Assembly: GCF_900129495.1 (NCBI RefSeq) | Contig: NZ_FQVX01000001.1 | Coordinates: 1,426,001 to 1,490,000, forward strand | Source of the DNA: Geodermatophilus nigrescens | GTDB lineage: Bacteria; Actinomycetota; Actinomycetes; Mycobacteriales; Geodermatophilaceae | Reading direction: 5' to 3' | DNA length: 64,000 nt | Shown here: one piece after another, positions 16,060 through 24,918 of the stretch | Layout of the letters: every line of letters begins with the position of its first letter | Position numbering within the stretch: the first letter of the stretch is position 1 | Notes under the pieces: generated by a model | The model's input: the letters and a program-made list of their open reading frames with translations, nothing else | What the model was told of the DNA's origin: nothing | The model's database searches: none | Translations under genes and position numbers: made by a program

Positions 16060-17258
16060 GCGGGGACCTCCGGGTAGAGACGGGCGAGGGGGTCGCCGGC
16101 GTCGACCAGGTCGCCCTCGTGCACCAGCCACTCGGCGAGCACGCCGTCGTAGCCGGCCGAGACCTTGACCTCCTCGCGGCGGCTGCGCACGCAGCCCAGC
16201 GGGGTGCCGGCGGGCAGGTGGGTGCCCTCGGGGACGTCGGCGGGGCTGACCGTGCCGCGGGCGGGGGAGACGACGACCCGCCAGTCGGGCTGGTGCTCGG
16301 CCTCGGGGCGGCCGCGGGCGGCGTCGATGAGGGCGCGGGCGCGGTCGAGGTCGTCGGGGCCGGCCAGCGCCAGCACCTCGACGTCGGAGCCCTTCCACTC
16401 CCGCTTGGCCAGGCCCGCCAGGGCGCCGGCCGGCGGCAGCTCGATCGCGGCGGTGACGCCGAGCTCGCGCAGGGTGGTGAGGCAGGCGTCGAAGCGCACC
16501 GGGCTGGTGACCTGGCTGACCAGGCGGGAGAGCGCCTCGGCGCCGGAGCCGACGGCCGCGCCGTCGGCGTTGGACAGCAGCAGCCGGCTCGGGTCGGCCG
16601 GGCGCAGGCCGCCGACGAGGCCCTCGAGCTCCTCGCGGGCGGGCGCCATGTAGGCAGTGTGGAACGCGCCGGCCACCGACAGCGGCACCACCCGGGCCTT
16701 GGCCGGCGGCTCGGCCTTCAGCGCGGCGAGCCCGTCGACCGGGCCGGCGACGACGGTCTGCCCGCCGCCGTTGAGGTTGGCCGCGACCAAGCCGTGCCGC
16801 TCCAGCGCCGCCGCGAGCTCGTCGGGGTCGCCGCCCAGCACGGCCGACATGCCGGTGGGGGTGAGCGCACAGGCGCGGGCCATGGCCCGGCCGCGGACGG
16901 CGGTCAGCGCGATCGCGGCCTCCACGGACAGCACGCCGGCCAGCGCGGCCGCGGTGAGCTCGCCGACGCTGTGGCCGGTGATGACGACGTCGCGGCCGGT
17001 GTGCGGCGAGTGCGCCACCGGGCCGGGCAGGCCGCCGAGCTCGCGGGCGACGAACAGGCTCATGGCGACGACCAGCGGCTGGGTGACCGCGGTGTCGCGG
17101 ATGGCCTCGGCGTCGCCGGTGGTGCCCATCGTCAGCAGGTCGGCGTCGGCGATCGCGCCGGCCCAGCGGAAGAACGACTCGGCTCCGGGGAGATCCAGCC
17201 AGGGGGTGAGCATCCCGGGCTTCTGGGCACCCTGTCCGGGGGCGAGGACGGCCAGCAC
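16056..17258 (-). CDS. fabD: malonyl-CoA:ACP transacylase with a lipoyl-like C-terminal tail
   Basis: A 400-residue protein whose first 310 residues are a complete FabD: GQGAQ near the N-terminus, nucleophile Ser97 in GHSVGE and His200 in AGAFHTAY. It loads malonyl groups onto AcpP. Residues 324-400 are an extra domain with the beta-hairpin pattern of biotinyl/lipoyl carriers (VVVSPARGTV ... GYDGVLAEWLVHEGDLVDAGDPLARL), but Arg361 stands where the modified lysine would be, so it is probably unmodified. FabD is usually about 300-320 residues. The GTG start abuts its Shine-Dalgarno (GGTGAGGAG), so the exact start is a little uncertain. It is the first gene of the operon. Confidence 0.93.
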   Translation of the reverse strand: MLAVLAPGQGAQKPGMLTPWLDLPGAESFFRWAGAIADADLLTMGTTGDAEAIRDTAVTQPLVVAMSLFVARELGGLPGPVAHSPHTGRDVVITGHSVGELTAAALAGVLSVEAAIALTAVRGRAMARACALTPTGMSAVLGGDPDELAAALERHGLVAANLNGGGQTVVAGPVDGLAALKAEPPAKARVVPLSVAGAFHTAYMAPAREELEGLVGGLRPADPSRLLLSNADGAAVGSGAEALSRLVSQVTSPVRFDACLTTLRELGVTAAIELPPAGALAGLAKREWKGSDVEVLALAGPDDLDRARALIDAARGRPEAEHQPDWRVVVSPARGTVSPADVPEGTHLPAGTPLGCVRSRREEVKVSAGYDGVLAEWLVHEGDLVDAGDPLARLYPEVPA

Positions 17259-17325
17259 CTCCTCACCGTGTCAGAGGAGCGGGCCTCCCGCGCGCTCGGC
17301 CGCGACGAAAGGACACCACCGCTCT

Positions 17326-17342
17326 TTGGAGGGTCCCTACAA
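17326..17342. promoter_or_regulatory. candidate FasR operator upstream of fabD
   Basis: A 17-base near-palindrome, TTGNAGGGNCCCTNCAA in general form, lies about 70 bases upstream of the fabD start, in the 149-base gap between fasR and fabD. The symmetrical GGG/CCC and TTG/CAA halves suggest a dimeric activator or repressor. In Streptomyces FasR acts on the fabD promoter, so this is the natural candidate, but the assignment is inference. Confidence 0.4.
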
Positions 17343-17407
17343 GTGGCGGGCCTCGCCGGGCCGTCGCGGCGCCGATCCGTGGTGGGGACCACACTGCGGT
17401 CGCGCGC

Positions 17408-18586
17408 TCAGTGCCAGAGCGAGCGGCCGCCGTCGAGGTCGGCGAGGGCGAGCGCGACGTGCAGCGTCCAGGCCCCGCGCGGGTCGGTGGCCACCTGCCC
17501 GGTGAGCTCGGCGGCGCGCTTGAGCCGGTAGCGCACGGTGTTCGGGTGCACGAACAGCGCCCGGGCGCTGGCCTCGAGGTTGCCGCCGCCGGCGAGCACC
17601 GCGCGCACCGTCTCGAGCACCTCGCCGCCGGCGCCGCGCAGCGGCAGCACCACCCGCTCGGAGAGCGCGGCGCGGGCCAGCGGGTCGCCGTCGAGGGCGC
17701 GCTCGGGCAGCAGGGCGTCGGCCGACACCGGGCGCGGGGCGCCGGGCCACGCGCGGGCCGCGCGCAGCCCCGCCAGCGCCGCCGCGGCCGACCCGCCCGC
17801 GGCGCTGAGCCGGTCGACCACCGGCCCGAGCACCACCGGGCCCGGACCGAACTCCTCGGCCACCCGGGCGGCGGCGGCCGCCACGTCCTCGGCGCCGCCG
17901 AGCACCACCACCAGCTGCTCGGCGTGCACGCCGACGAGCACCTCCCCGCCACTGGAACGGGCGGCGCGGCGGACCGCGGCGTGCGCGTCGCCGTCGGGCG
18001 GCGCGGCGCCGACGAGCACGGTGACCGGCTCGGTGCCCGCCCAGCCCAGGGCGGCGGTGCGGCCGGGCAGCTCCTCGGTGCGCTCGCCGCGCACCAGCGC
18101 GTCGACGACGAGGGCCTCCAGCCGGGCGTCCCAGGCGCCGCGGTTCTCCGCGAAGCTGGCGTAGACGTGCGCGGTGGCGAAGGCGACCTCGCGGCTGAAC
18201 TGCAGCACCGCCATCCGCAGGGGCACCGCGTCGCCGGGCTCGGCCACCGACTCGACGTGGTCGTCCATCACCTCGACGGTGAGCTTGACCAGGTCGACGG
18301 TCTGCTTGAGCGGCACCGCGCGCACCAGGTCGCGGGGCGCCGCGCCGAACACCTCGCCGGTCAGCCGCGGCGGTCGGCCGGGGTTGCGGCACCACTCGAC
18401 CAGCGAGGCGATGCCGGCCTGCGCGACGAGCATGACCCAGGACCGCTGGTCGGCCGGCATGGCGCGGAACCACGGCAGGTCCTCGTCCATGCGGGCGACG
18501 GCGCGGGTGGCGATGGCCCCCGACGCGCGCTCGAGCCGCCGCAGCGTCGCGGCGGACGGCGGCGGGTCGGTCCCGCGGGCTGGCAC
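17408..18586 (-). CDS. fasR: PucR-type regulator of fatty acid synthesis
   Basis: A 392-residue regulator ending in a PucR-type helix-turn-helix (ALFVHPNTVRYRLKRAAELTG, about residues 350-370) preceded by a GGDEF-like/activator region. Position directly upstream of fabD and in the same orientation is that of Streptomyces FasR and Mycobacterium tuberculosis MabR (Rv2242), which control the FAS II operon. The start GTG at 18586 is only 45 bases from the divergent PAP2 gene and lacks a strong Shine-Dalgarno; it could be a little upstream or downstream. The symbol rests on context plus domain type. Confidence 0.8.
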   Translation of the reverse strand: MPARGTDPPPSAATLRRLERASGAIATRAVARMDEDLPWFRAMPADQRSWVMLVAQAGIASLVEWCRNPGRPPRLTGEVFGAAPRDLVRAVPLKQTVDLVKLTVEVMDDHVESVAEPGDAVPLRMAVLQFSREVAFATAHVYASFAENRGAWDARLEALVVDALVRGERTEELPGRTAALGWAGTEPVTVLVGAAPPDGDAHAAVRRAARSSGGEVLVGVHAEQLVVVLGGAEDVAAAAARVAEEFGPGPVVLGPVVDRLSAAGGSAAAALAGLRAARAWPGAPRPVSADALLPERALDGDPLARAALSERVVLPLRGAGGEVLETVRAVLAGGGNLEASARALFVHPNTVRYRLKRAAELTGQVATDPRGAWTLHVALALADLDGGRSLWH

Positions 18587-18631
18587 GGCGGCCAGCGTGT
18601 CACGCGTGCGGGCGTCGGGGAGAGTGGGGGA

Positions 18632-19336
18632 GTGGTCCCCGCCCCGCCGCTGTCCCGGCCCGCCCGCGCCCGCCGCCGGGTGCTGACCGCGATCGGGGGC
18701 GGCCTGGCGGTGCTGGGGGTGCTCGGCGCCGGGGTGGTCACCGGGTGGACCCCGCAGGTCCGCCTCGACGACGCGCTCAGCCGGGCGCTCTACGCCGGCG
18801 ACGACCGCTCGCCGTTCGTCGGCGGCCTGCTCGAGGTGCTCACCACCCCCGGCGTCACCTGGTTCCGCGTGCTGGTGTTCCTCCCGGTGCTGGCCTGGCT
18901 CGGAGCCCGCCGCGCCTGGCGCACGCTGCTGTGGGTGGTCGTGGCGATCACCGCGATCGGGCCGGTCACGACCGGGCTCAAGGAGCTGGCCGGCCGCGCC
19001 CGCCCGGCCTTCGAGCACGGCGGGCTGGACTACCCGGGCCTCAGCTACCCGAGCGGGCACTCCTCCGGCATCGCCACGCTGGTCACCGTGGCGCTGGTGC
19101 TGGCCTGGCCGCGGCTGACCGCCCCGGGCCGGCGGGCCGCGGTCGCCGCCGGCGTGGCGCTGGCGGTGCTCGTCGGCCTCACCCGCGCCTGGCTCGGCGT
19201 GCACTTCGTCTCCGACGTCGTCGGCGGGCTCTCTCTGGGCCTGGCCTGGTCGCTGGCGGTGGCGCTCGTCCTCGGCGGCCTGCCCGGCGGCCCGGCGGCG
19301 CTGCCCGAGCGGGAGGCCGAGGAGGCCGCGCGGTGA
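18632..19336 (+). CDS. PAP2-family membrane phosphatase
   Basis: A 234-residue integral membrane phosphatase with six hydrophobic segments. The three PAP2 motifs are present: KELAGRARP, SYPSGHSS and RAWLGVHFVSD. Such enzymes dephosphorylate phosphatidic acid or undecaprenyl diphosphate on the outer face of the membrane; the substrate is not determined. The GTG start lies just after GGGGGAG. It is divergent from fasR and overlaps the following cupin gene by GTGA. Confidence 0.88.
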   Translation: MVPAPPLSRPARARRRVLTAIGGGLAVLGVLGAGVVTGWTPQVRLDDALSRALYAGDDRSPFVGGLLEVLTTPGVTWFRVLVFLPVLAWLGARRAWRTLLWVVVAITAIGPVTTGLKELAGRARPAFEHGGLDYPGLSYPSGHSSGIATLVTVALVLAWPRLTAPGRRAAVAAGVALAVLVGLTRAWLGVHFVSDVVGGLSLGLAWSLAVALVLGGLPGGPAALPEREAEEAAR

Positions 19337-19818
19337 CCGCCGTCGAGGGGGTCCCGCTGCTCGAGCCCGGCGACGGGTCGCTCGGCCCGCTGCTGCGCGT
19401 CACCGACGACCGGCTCCCGCCCGGCGCCGGCTACGGCGTGCACGCCCACCGCGCGGTCGACGTCGTCGCCGTCGTCCTCGAGGGGTCGCTCACCCACCGC
19501 TGGGGCGGGGACGCGCCGCTGGCGGCGGGTGACGTCGGGGTGCTCCGCGCCGGGACGGGCCTGGACCACGACGAGGTCGCCGGTCCCGCGGGCGCCCGCG
19601 TGCTCCAGTGCCACCTGCGCGCCGCCGACCCGGGCGCCGCGCCGTCGCACGAGGTGCTGCGCGCCCCGGCCGGGTGGGTCGACCTCGGCCGGCCCGACGC
19701 CCGGCTGTGGCTCGGCGACGACGGGCCGGGCGTGCCGGACGGGGTCGTGCTGCGGCCCGGCGGCGGCCGCGCCGTCGTCTGGGCGGTCGACGCCGCCCGT
19801 CCCGACTGGGCGGGGTGA
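19333..19818 (+). CDS. pirin-like cupin protein
   Basis: A 161-residue beta-barrel protein of the pirin N-terminal type. Cupin features are the PPGAGYGVHAHRAVDVV stretch, whose histidines would bind metal, followed by an EGSLTHR turn and a TGLDHDE stretch. It is half the size of full pirin, so it is a single-cupin form. It overlaps the PAP2 gene by four bases and is probably co-translated. Substrate and role (quercetinase-like or regulatory) are unknown. Confidence 0.75.
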   Translation: MTAVEGVPLLEPGDGSLGPLLRVTDDRLPPGAGYGVHAHRAVDVVAVVLEGSLTHRWGGDAPLAAGDVGVLRAGTGLDHDEVAGPAGARVLQCHLRAADPGAAPSHEVLRAPAGWVDLGRPDARLWLGDDGPGVPDGVVLRPGGGRAVVWAVDAARPDWAG

Positions 19819-19849
19819 CCGGGGACCCTCCGGCGGAGGGCCCCCGGTC
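19817..19849. terminator. bidirectional hairpin between cupin and beta-helix genes
   Basis: GACCGGGG and CCCTCC pair with GGAGGG and CCCCGGTC around a three-base loop GGC, with one A-C mismatch, a 14-bp stem overall. It begins in the stop codon of the cupin gene and ends six bases before the convergent stop of the beta-helix gene. Confidence 0.8.
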
Positions 19850-19854
19850 GTGCC

Positions 19855-21135
19855 TCAGGGCGCGCAGAGCTCCGCGGGGACGCTGGACCCGCAGACGTTG
19901 TCCTCGAACTCGACCGCCCCGACGTCCCGCAGGAACGGGCTGACCTGCGGCGAGCTGAGCAGCACGTCGACCGGCGCGTTGCCGGTCAGGTCGTTGTCCG
20001 TGACGACGACGCCGTCCACCGGGCCGGGGTCGACCCCGCCGGCGTTGTTGAACGGCGGCAGTGACACCAGGGTCAGGCCGCCGGCCGGGAACTGCAGCGA
20101 GGCCGGGTCGACGGCGGGCACGTTGTCGTGCACGTCGTTGTGCCGGATCGACACGGTGTCGGCGTTGACCACCGAGATCCCGGTGCCCGAGACGCGCAGC
20201 GACGCCTGCGCCTCACCGACGCCGGCGAGGCAGAAGCGGTCGTTGCCGGTCACCTCGTTCCACTTCAGCTGCCAGTCGCCGCCCTCGACGCGGCCGCTGA
20301 AGTCGGGGATCTCGGTCGCCGCGTCGTCGAAGACGAGGATGCCGACGCAGTTGCCCGCCACGTAGTTGTTGCGGACGACGCCGACGCGCGACTCGCGGGC
20401 GAAGACGCCGAGGTTGTAGCCGCGGACGTCGTTGGCGACGACGTCGGCGTAGGCCTCGTGCGAGTCGGTGACGCCGATGCCCGCGGTGCCGCTGTTCGGC
20501 GCCTCGGCCGTTCCCCGGTCGAGGCCCCGGAGGACGTTGCGCGAGATCCGGGTGTGCGTGGAGTCCGCGGCGAGGATGCCGTAGCGCTCGTGCGCGTGCG
20601 CCGCGGTCTTGTGCACGCGGAACCCGTCGGCGCCCCAGGCGGCGATGCCGTTGGCCGGGTGGTTCCAGGTGGACAGGTGGCTGACCCGCACCGGGCCGTC
20701 GGGGTGGAGGAAGAACAGGCCGGAGACGTCGTCGCGCAGGGTGCCCGGGTCGGTCTCCGGGTCCCCGCCGTTCTGCGCCTCCCAGCAGGCGGTCGGCGCG
20801 ACCTCGGGCAGCTGGTCGGGGGTGGTCCACTCGGGCCACACGATCCGCGTGCCGTCCTCCCCGCGGCCCTCGCCGACGATGGTCAGGCCCTTGCCGTCGA
20901 CGCAGACGGCTTCCTCGTAGGTGCCCGCCTCGATGCGGATCGTGTCGCCGGAGCTCGCCTGGTCCACCGCGGCCTGGATCGACTCGCCGGGGGAGACCAC
21001 CCAGGTGGTGCCCCCGCCCGCCGCCGCGACGCCGGCCGGCAGCGCGGCGAGCGCCAGGGCGGCGGAGGCGGTGACGGTCAGCCCGCGGGCGGCCGCCGAC
21101 GGGCGGGGACGTCTCGCCGTACCGGAGTGCTGCAT
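19855..21135 (-). CDS. secreted right-handed parallel beta-helix protein
   Basis: A 426-residue exported protein. The ATG at 21135 follows GGAGGA and begins a Sec signal peptide cut after about residue 40 (AGVAAA). The rest opens with VSPGESIQAAVDQASSGDTI and GTYEEAV, the standard entry of pectate-lyase-like and NosD-like beta-helices, and continues with Asn-rich turns (NVLRG, NYVAGN, NDVHDN, NDLTGN). Six cysteines are spread over the mature part. No catalytic set can be pointed out, so it may be a polysaccharide lyase or a binding protein. It lies beside the LacI-controlled sugar system. Confidence 0.8.
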   Translation of the reverse strand: MQHSGTARRPRPSAAARGLTVTASAALALAALPAGVAAAGGGTTWVVSPGESIQAAVDQASSGDTIRIEAGTYEEAVCVDGKGLTIVGEGRGEDGTRIVWPEWTTPDQLPEVAPTACWEAQNGGDPETDPGTLRDDVSGLFFLHPDGPVRVSHLSTWNHPANGIAAWGADGFRVHKTAAHAHERYGILAADSTHTRISRNVLRGLDRGTAEAPNSGTAGIGVTDSHEAYADVVANDVRGYNLGVFARESRVGVVRNNYVAGNCVGILVFDDAATEIPDFSGRVEGGDWQLKWNEVTGNDRFCLAGVGEAQASLRVSGTGISVVNADTVSIRHNDVHDNVPAVDPASLQFPAGGLTLVSLPPFNNAGGVDPGPVDGVVVTDNDLTGNAPVDVLLSSPQVSPFLRDVGAVEFEDNVCGSSVPAELCAP

Positions 21136-21294
21136 GTGTCCTCCATCGTGTGCCGGGCGCGCCGGGGCCCGGCGCGTGCGGCAACGATGGGGACGGTGTG
21201 ACGGACGGGTCCGGTGACACGGCGGGGACGCGTGGGACCTCATCCCCGGGTCGCGGGCCCGCCTCCGACCCGGGGCGTGGGTCGAGTTCCTCCC

Positions 21295-22320
21295 CTAGGC
21301 GCTTGCGCGCCGGACCAGGCGGGTGGGGCAGACCCGCGCCCGCACCCCCTCCTGGCCCTCGACCTGCGACAACAGCAGCTCCTTCATCAGCCGGGTCATG
21401 TCCTCCAGCGGCTGCGCCACCGTGGTGAGCGGCGGGTCGCAGGTGGCCGCCACGGCCGCGTCGTCGAAGCCGACCACCGCCACGTCGCCGGGCACGGTGC
21501 GCCCGGCCTCGCGCAGCGCCCGCAGGGCGCCCACCGCCATCGGGTCGGAGGCGACGAAGACGGCGTCGAGGTCGGGGGCGCGCTCCAGCAGCGCGGCCAT
21601 GGCGCGGGCGCCGCCGGCCTCGGTGAAGTCGCCCTCGGCCACCAGCCGCTCGTCGACCGGCAGCCCGGCGGCCTCGAGGGCCTCGCGGTACCCGGCGTGG
21701 CGGTCGAGGCCGGCGATCATGTCCTGCGGGCCGGTCACCGTGGCCACCCGCCGCCGGCCCGAGCCGAGCAGGTGCTCGGTGGCCGTGCGCGCCCCGCCGG
21801 TGTTGTCGGCGTCGACGTAGCAGAGGTCGCGGCCGTCGGGCGGCCGGCCGGACAGCACCAGCGGGACACCGGCCTCGTCGAGCATGCGGGGCAGCGTGTC
21901 GTCGCGGTGCGGGGAGACCAGGACGACGCCGTCGACGTGGCCCTGCCGCACGAAGCGGCCGACCTTCTCCTGCTCGCGCTCGCCCCGCGCGGCGAGCAGC
22001 ACGAGGTTCATCTCGGTGTCGGCCAGGGACTCCGACAGCTCGCGGAAGACGCGGGCGAAGAACGGGTCGGAGAACACCTGGGCGTTGGACTCCGACAGCA
22101 CCAGGGCGATGGTGTCGGTGCGCCGGGTGACCAGGCTGCGGGCCATCGGGTTGGGCACGTAGTGCAGCTGCGCGACGGCGGCCTCGACGGCGCGGCGGGC
22201 CTCCGGGCGGACCTTCGGCGAGCCGTTGACCACCCGCGACACGGTGGCCCGGGAGACGCCGGCGAGCTCGGCGACCTCGTCGAGCGTGGGTGAGGAGCCG
22301 CGTCCGGCCAGCGTCGTCAC
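21295..22320 (-). CDS. LacI-family transcriptional regulator
   Basis: A 341-residue repressor. The N-terminal helix-turn-helix (TLDEVAELAGVSRATVSRVVNG) and hinge (HYVPNPMARSLVTRRT) precede a periplasmic-binding-protein-like effector domain ending near residue 330. It is transcribed away from the sugar transport operon with a shared 187-base region containing a symmetrical operator and a TTGACA box. The GTG start follows AGGAGG. By analogy with CebR it should release the operon when a beta-glucoside or breakdown product binds; the inducer is inferred from the neighbouring GH1 enzyme. Confidence 0.92.
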   Translation of the reverse strand: MTTLAGRGSSPTLDEVAELAGVSRATVSRVVNGSPKVRPEARRAVEAAVAQLHYVPNPMARSLVTRRTDTIALVLSESNAQVFSDPFFARVFRELSESLADTEMNLVLLAARGEREQEKVGRFVRQGHVDGVVLVSPHRDDTLPRMLDEAGVPLVLSGRPPDGRDLCYVDADNTGGARTATEHLLGSGRRRVATVTGPQDMIAGLDRHAGYREALEAAGLPVDERLVAEGDFTEAGGARAMAALLERAPDLDAVFVASDPMAVGALRALREAGRTVPGDVAVVGFDDAAVAATCDPPLTTVAQPLEDMTRLMKELLLSQVEGQEGVRARVCPTRLVRRASA

Positions 22321-22394
22321 GGGTCCTCCTGGGGTCGCGGTCGGGGTCCATGGTGCACGGCCCGGGCGGTTCCGCGAATCGCACGAAGTCGTAC

Positions 22395-22454
22395 TTGACA
22401 GGCGGGTGTGGTCCCCATCACTCTCCTCCCAGCCGGTCGTGAGAGCGCTTTCAC
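22395..22454 (+). promoter_or_regulatory. promoter and LacI operator of the sugar operon
   Basis: TTGACA at 22395-22400 is a consensus -35 box; 17 bases on, TCACTC is a weak -10. Directly downstream, GTGAGAGCGCTTTCAC (22439-22454) is a palindrome with one mismatched pair and the central AGCGCT of LacI/CcpA/CebR operators. Its placement just past the expected transcription start fits repression by the divergent LacI protein. Confidence 0.75.
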
Positions 22455-22507
22455 GCCGGACACAGTAGCCCGGACGAGGTCGTTCGGGAACCGATCCAGG
22501 AGGACCG

Positions 22508-23803
22508 ATGACCGTTCCCCCGAGACGCAGGGCCGCACTGGGCGCCGCCCTCGTCGCCTCGCTCCTGGCCGCCGGCTGCGGGGGCTCCAGCTCCGCCGAC
22601 GACGGCACCGTCACGCTCGACCTGGGCCTGTTCGGGACCTTCGGGTTCGAGCAGGCCGGGCTGTACGACGAGTACATGCGCCTGAACCCCGACATCCGCA
22701 TCGAGGAGACCTCGGTGGAGCGGTCGGCGGACTACTACCGGGCCCTGCAGACCCGGCTCGCGGCGGGCTCCGGCCTCGCCGACATCCAGGGCATCGAGAT
22801 CGGCTTCGTCGCCGACGTCGTCGAGAACCACGCCGACGCGTTCGTCGACTTCGCCGCCGAGGGCAACGCCGACGAGCTGCTCGGCCACTACTACGACTGG
22901 AAGGTCGAGCCGGCCACGACGGAGGACGGCCGGGTCATCGGCCTGGGCACCGACGCCGGTCCCGAGGCCATGTGCTTCCGCCGCGACCTGTTCGAGCAGG
23001 CCGGCCTGCCCACCGACCGCACGGAGCTCGCCTCCCGCTGGTCGACCTGGGAGGGCTACCTGGAGCTCGGCCGCGAGTACGACGCCTCGCCGACCAAGCC
23101 GGAGGGCACCTCGTTCGTCGACAGCCCGGCGAGCGTCTTCTCCGCCGCGGTCTACCAGGGCGAGACCGCCTACAACGACGAGAGCGGCAACCCCATCCCC
23201 GAGACCAGCCCCGGCGTCACCGCCGCCTGGGAGGACGCCGCCGTGGCGGCCGCCGAGGGGATGACCGCCAACCTCATCCAGTTCGGCGACGAGTGGAACT
23301 CCGCCTTCGCCAACGGCGCCTTCGCCACCATCTCCTGCCCGGCCTGGATGCTCGGCTACATCAGCGAGCAGGCCGGCGAGGAGGCCTCGGGCGCCTGGGA
23401 CGTCGCGCCGCTGCCCGGCGGTGCCGGCAACTGGGGCGGCTCCTGGCTCGGCGTGACCGAGAACAGCGAGCACCGCGAGGAGGCCATCGCCCTCGTCGAG
23501 TGGCTGACCGCCCCCGAGCAGCAGATCAAGATGTTCACCGAGGAGGCCCACTTCCCCTCCAGCCAGGAGGCGGCGGAGGACCCGCAGGTGTCGAGCGCGA
23601 CCAACGAGTACTTCAGCGGCGCGCCGGTCGGGCAGATCTTCGCGGACTCGGCGGCAGCGCTGCAGTTCACGCCGATCGGCCCCTACGACACCCAGATCCA
23701 GGAGGCGTTCACCAACGCCCTGAGCACGGTCGCCGACGGGACCTCACCCGACGACGCCTTCCAGGCAGCACTCGCGGAGATCGAGCAGGTCACCGGAGGC
23801 TGA
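22508..23803 (+). CDS. sugar ABC transporter substrate-binding lipoprotein
   Basis: A 431-residue extracellular solute-binding protein of the carbohydrate (family 1) class. A lipoprotein signal peptide ends in LLAAGC, so the mature protein would be anchored at Cys24. The body shows typical features, including GLADIQGIE and ENSEHREEAIALVEWLT. The ATG follows AGGAGG. It heads the operon with two permeases, an ATPase and a beta-glucosidase, so a beta-linked glucooligosaccharide such as cellobiose is a reasonable guess. Confidence 0.92.
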   Translation: MTVPPRRRAALGAALVASLLAAGCGGSSSADDGTVTLDLGLFGTFGFEQAGLYDEYMRLNPDIRIEETSVERSADYYRALQTRLAAGSGLADIQGIEIGFVADVVENHADAFVDFAAEGNADELLGHYYDWKVEPATTEDGRVIGLGTDAGPEAMCFRRDLFEQAGLPTDRTELASRWSTWEGYLELGREYDASPTKPEGTSFVDSPASVFSAAVYQGETAYNDESGNPIPETSPGVTAAWEDAAVAAAEGMTANLIQFGDEWNSAFANGAFATISCPAWMLGYISEQAGEEASGAWDVAPLPGGAGNWGGSWLGVTENSEHREEAIALVEWLTAPEQQIKMFTEEAHFPSSQEAAEDPQVSSATNEYFSGAPVGQIFADSAAALQFTPIGPYDTQIQEAFTNALSTVADGTSPDDAFQAALAEIEQVTGG

Positions 23804-23809
23804 CAGACC

Positions 23810-23853
23810 CCGGCCGGTGCCCGAGCGCGTCCACCCGCCCGGGCACCGGCCGG
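23810..23853 (+). terminator. intercistronic hairpin after the binding-protein gene
   Basis: CCGGCCGGTGCCCG (23810-23823) pairs perfectly with CGGGCACCGGCCGG (23840-23853) around a 16-base loop. It sits seven bases after the binding-protein stop and 67 bases before the first permease. Such hairpins commonly keep the binding protein more abundant than the membrane components, by partial termination or by blocking 3' decay. Confidence 0.7.
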
Positions 23854-23920
23854 CACCACGTCGGCGGCACCTCGCCGGCCCCCGCACCTCCCGCCCGCAC
23901 ACCGCAGTGAGGCACCCCGC

Positions 23921-24910
23921 ATGACCATCGCCAGCGACGACCCCCGGGTCGCGGCGGCCGCCGCACCACCGCCGTCCGTCCCGCCCGCACCCGCAACGGC
24001 CGCCCGCCGGCGGCGGTCCCGGCTCACCCGCAACCGCTGGGGCTACGCCTACGTCGCCCCGTTCTTCCTCCTCTTCGCCGCCTTCAGCCTCTACCCGTTC
24101 CTCTACACCGCCTACATCTCGCTGCACGACGTGCGGCTCTCCGACCTCGACGGCGCGGTCTTCGTCGGCTTCGGCAACTACACCGAGCTGCTGCAGGACG
24201 AGTTCTTCTGGAACGCCGCGAGGAACACCCTCACCATCGGCATCCTCTCCACGGTGCCCCAGCTGGCCATCGCCCTGGGACTGGCGCACCTGCTGAACTA
24301 CCGGCTCCGCGGCCGCACCTTCTTCCGCGTCGCGATGCTCATGCCCTACGCGACCAGCATCGCCGCCGCCACGCTCGTGTTCGCGCAGCTGTTCGGCCAC
24401 GACTACGGCCTGATCAACACGCTGCTGGAGGCCGTCGGCTTCGACCGCATCGACTGGGAGAGCGGCAGCTGGACCAGCCAGATCGCCATCTCGGTGATCG
24501 TCACCTGGCGCTGGACCGGCTACAACGCGCTCATCTACCTGGCCGCGATGCAGGCCATCCCGAACGACCTCTACGAGGCCGCCACCCTCGACGGCGCCAG
24601 CCGCTGGAAGCAGTTCGTGCACGTCACGATCCCGGCCCTGCGGCCCACGATCCTGTTCACCATCGTGGTCTCGACCATCGGCGCGGTGCAGCTGTTCGGT
24701 GAGCCGCTGCTGTTCAGCGGCAACGGCATGACCAACGGCGGCGTCTCGAACCAGTACCAGACCCTCGGCCTGCTCATGTACGACCAGGGCTGGACGAACT
24801 TCCGCCTCGGCCAGGCCGCCGCGACCGCCTGGACCATGTTCCTGATCATCCTCGTCGTCGTCGGCGTCTACGGGCTGATCGCCCGCCGCCGCGCCCGGGC
24901 CGAGCGGTAG
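23921..24910 (+). CDS. sugar ABC transporter permease (MalF-like)
   Basis: A 329-residue inner-membrane permease with six or more transmembrane segments after a 40-residue Pro/Ala/Arg-rich cytoplasmic leader. The EAA coupling loop reads EAATLDGASRWKQFVHVTIP and will contact the ATPase. Residue AGG-type Shine-Dalgarno is weak; the ATG is the first in frame after the intercistronic hairpin. It pairs with the MalG-like permease eight bases downstream. Confidence 0.92.
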   Translation: MTIASDDPRVAAAAAPPPSVPPAPATAARRRRSRLTRNRWGYAYVAPFFLLFAAFSLYPFLYTAYISLHDVRLSDLDGAVFVGFGNYTELLQDEFFWNAARNTLTIGILSTVPQLAIALGLAHLLNYRLRGRTFFRVAMLMPYATSIAAATLVFAQLFGHDYGLINTLLEAVGFDRIDWESGSWTSQIAISVIVTWRWTGYNALIYLAAMQAIPNDLYEAATLDGASRWKQFVHVTIPALRPTILFTIVVSTIGAVQLFGEPLLFSGNGMTNGGVSNQYQTLGLLMYDQGWTNFRLGQAAATAWTMFLIILVVVGVYGLIARRRARAER

Positions 24911-24918
24911 GAGCCGTC

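Noticed and set aside
17028-17258. FabD tail as a functional biotin carrier
   Set aside because: The tail lies at the C-terminal end (16056-16290) and has arginine in place of the modified lysine, so carrier function is not supported; the coordinates here mark the N-terminal end, which shows no carrier domain either.
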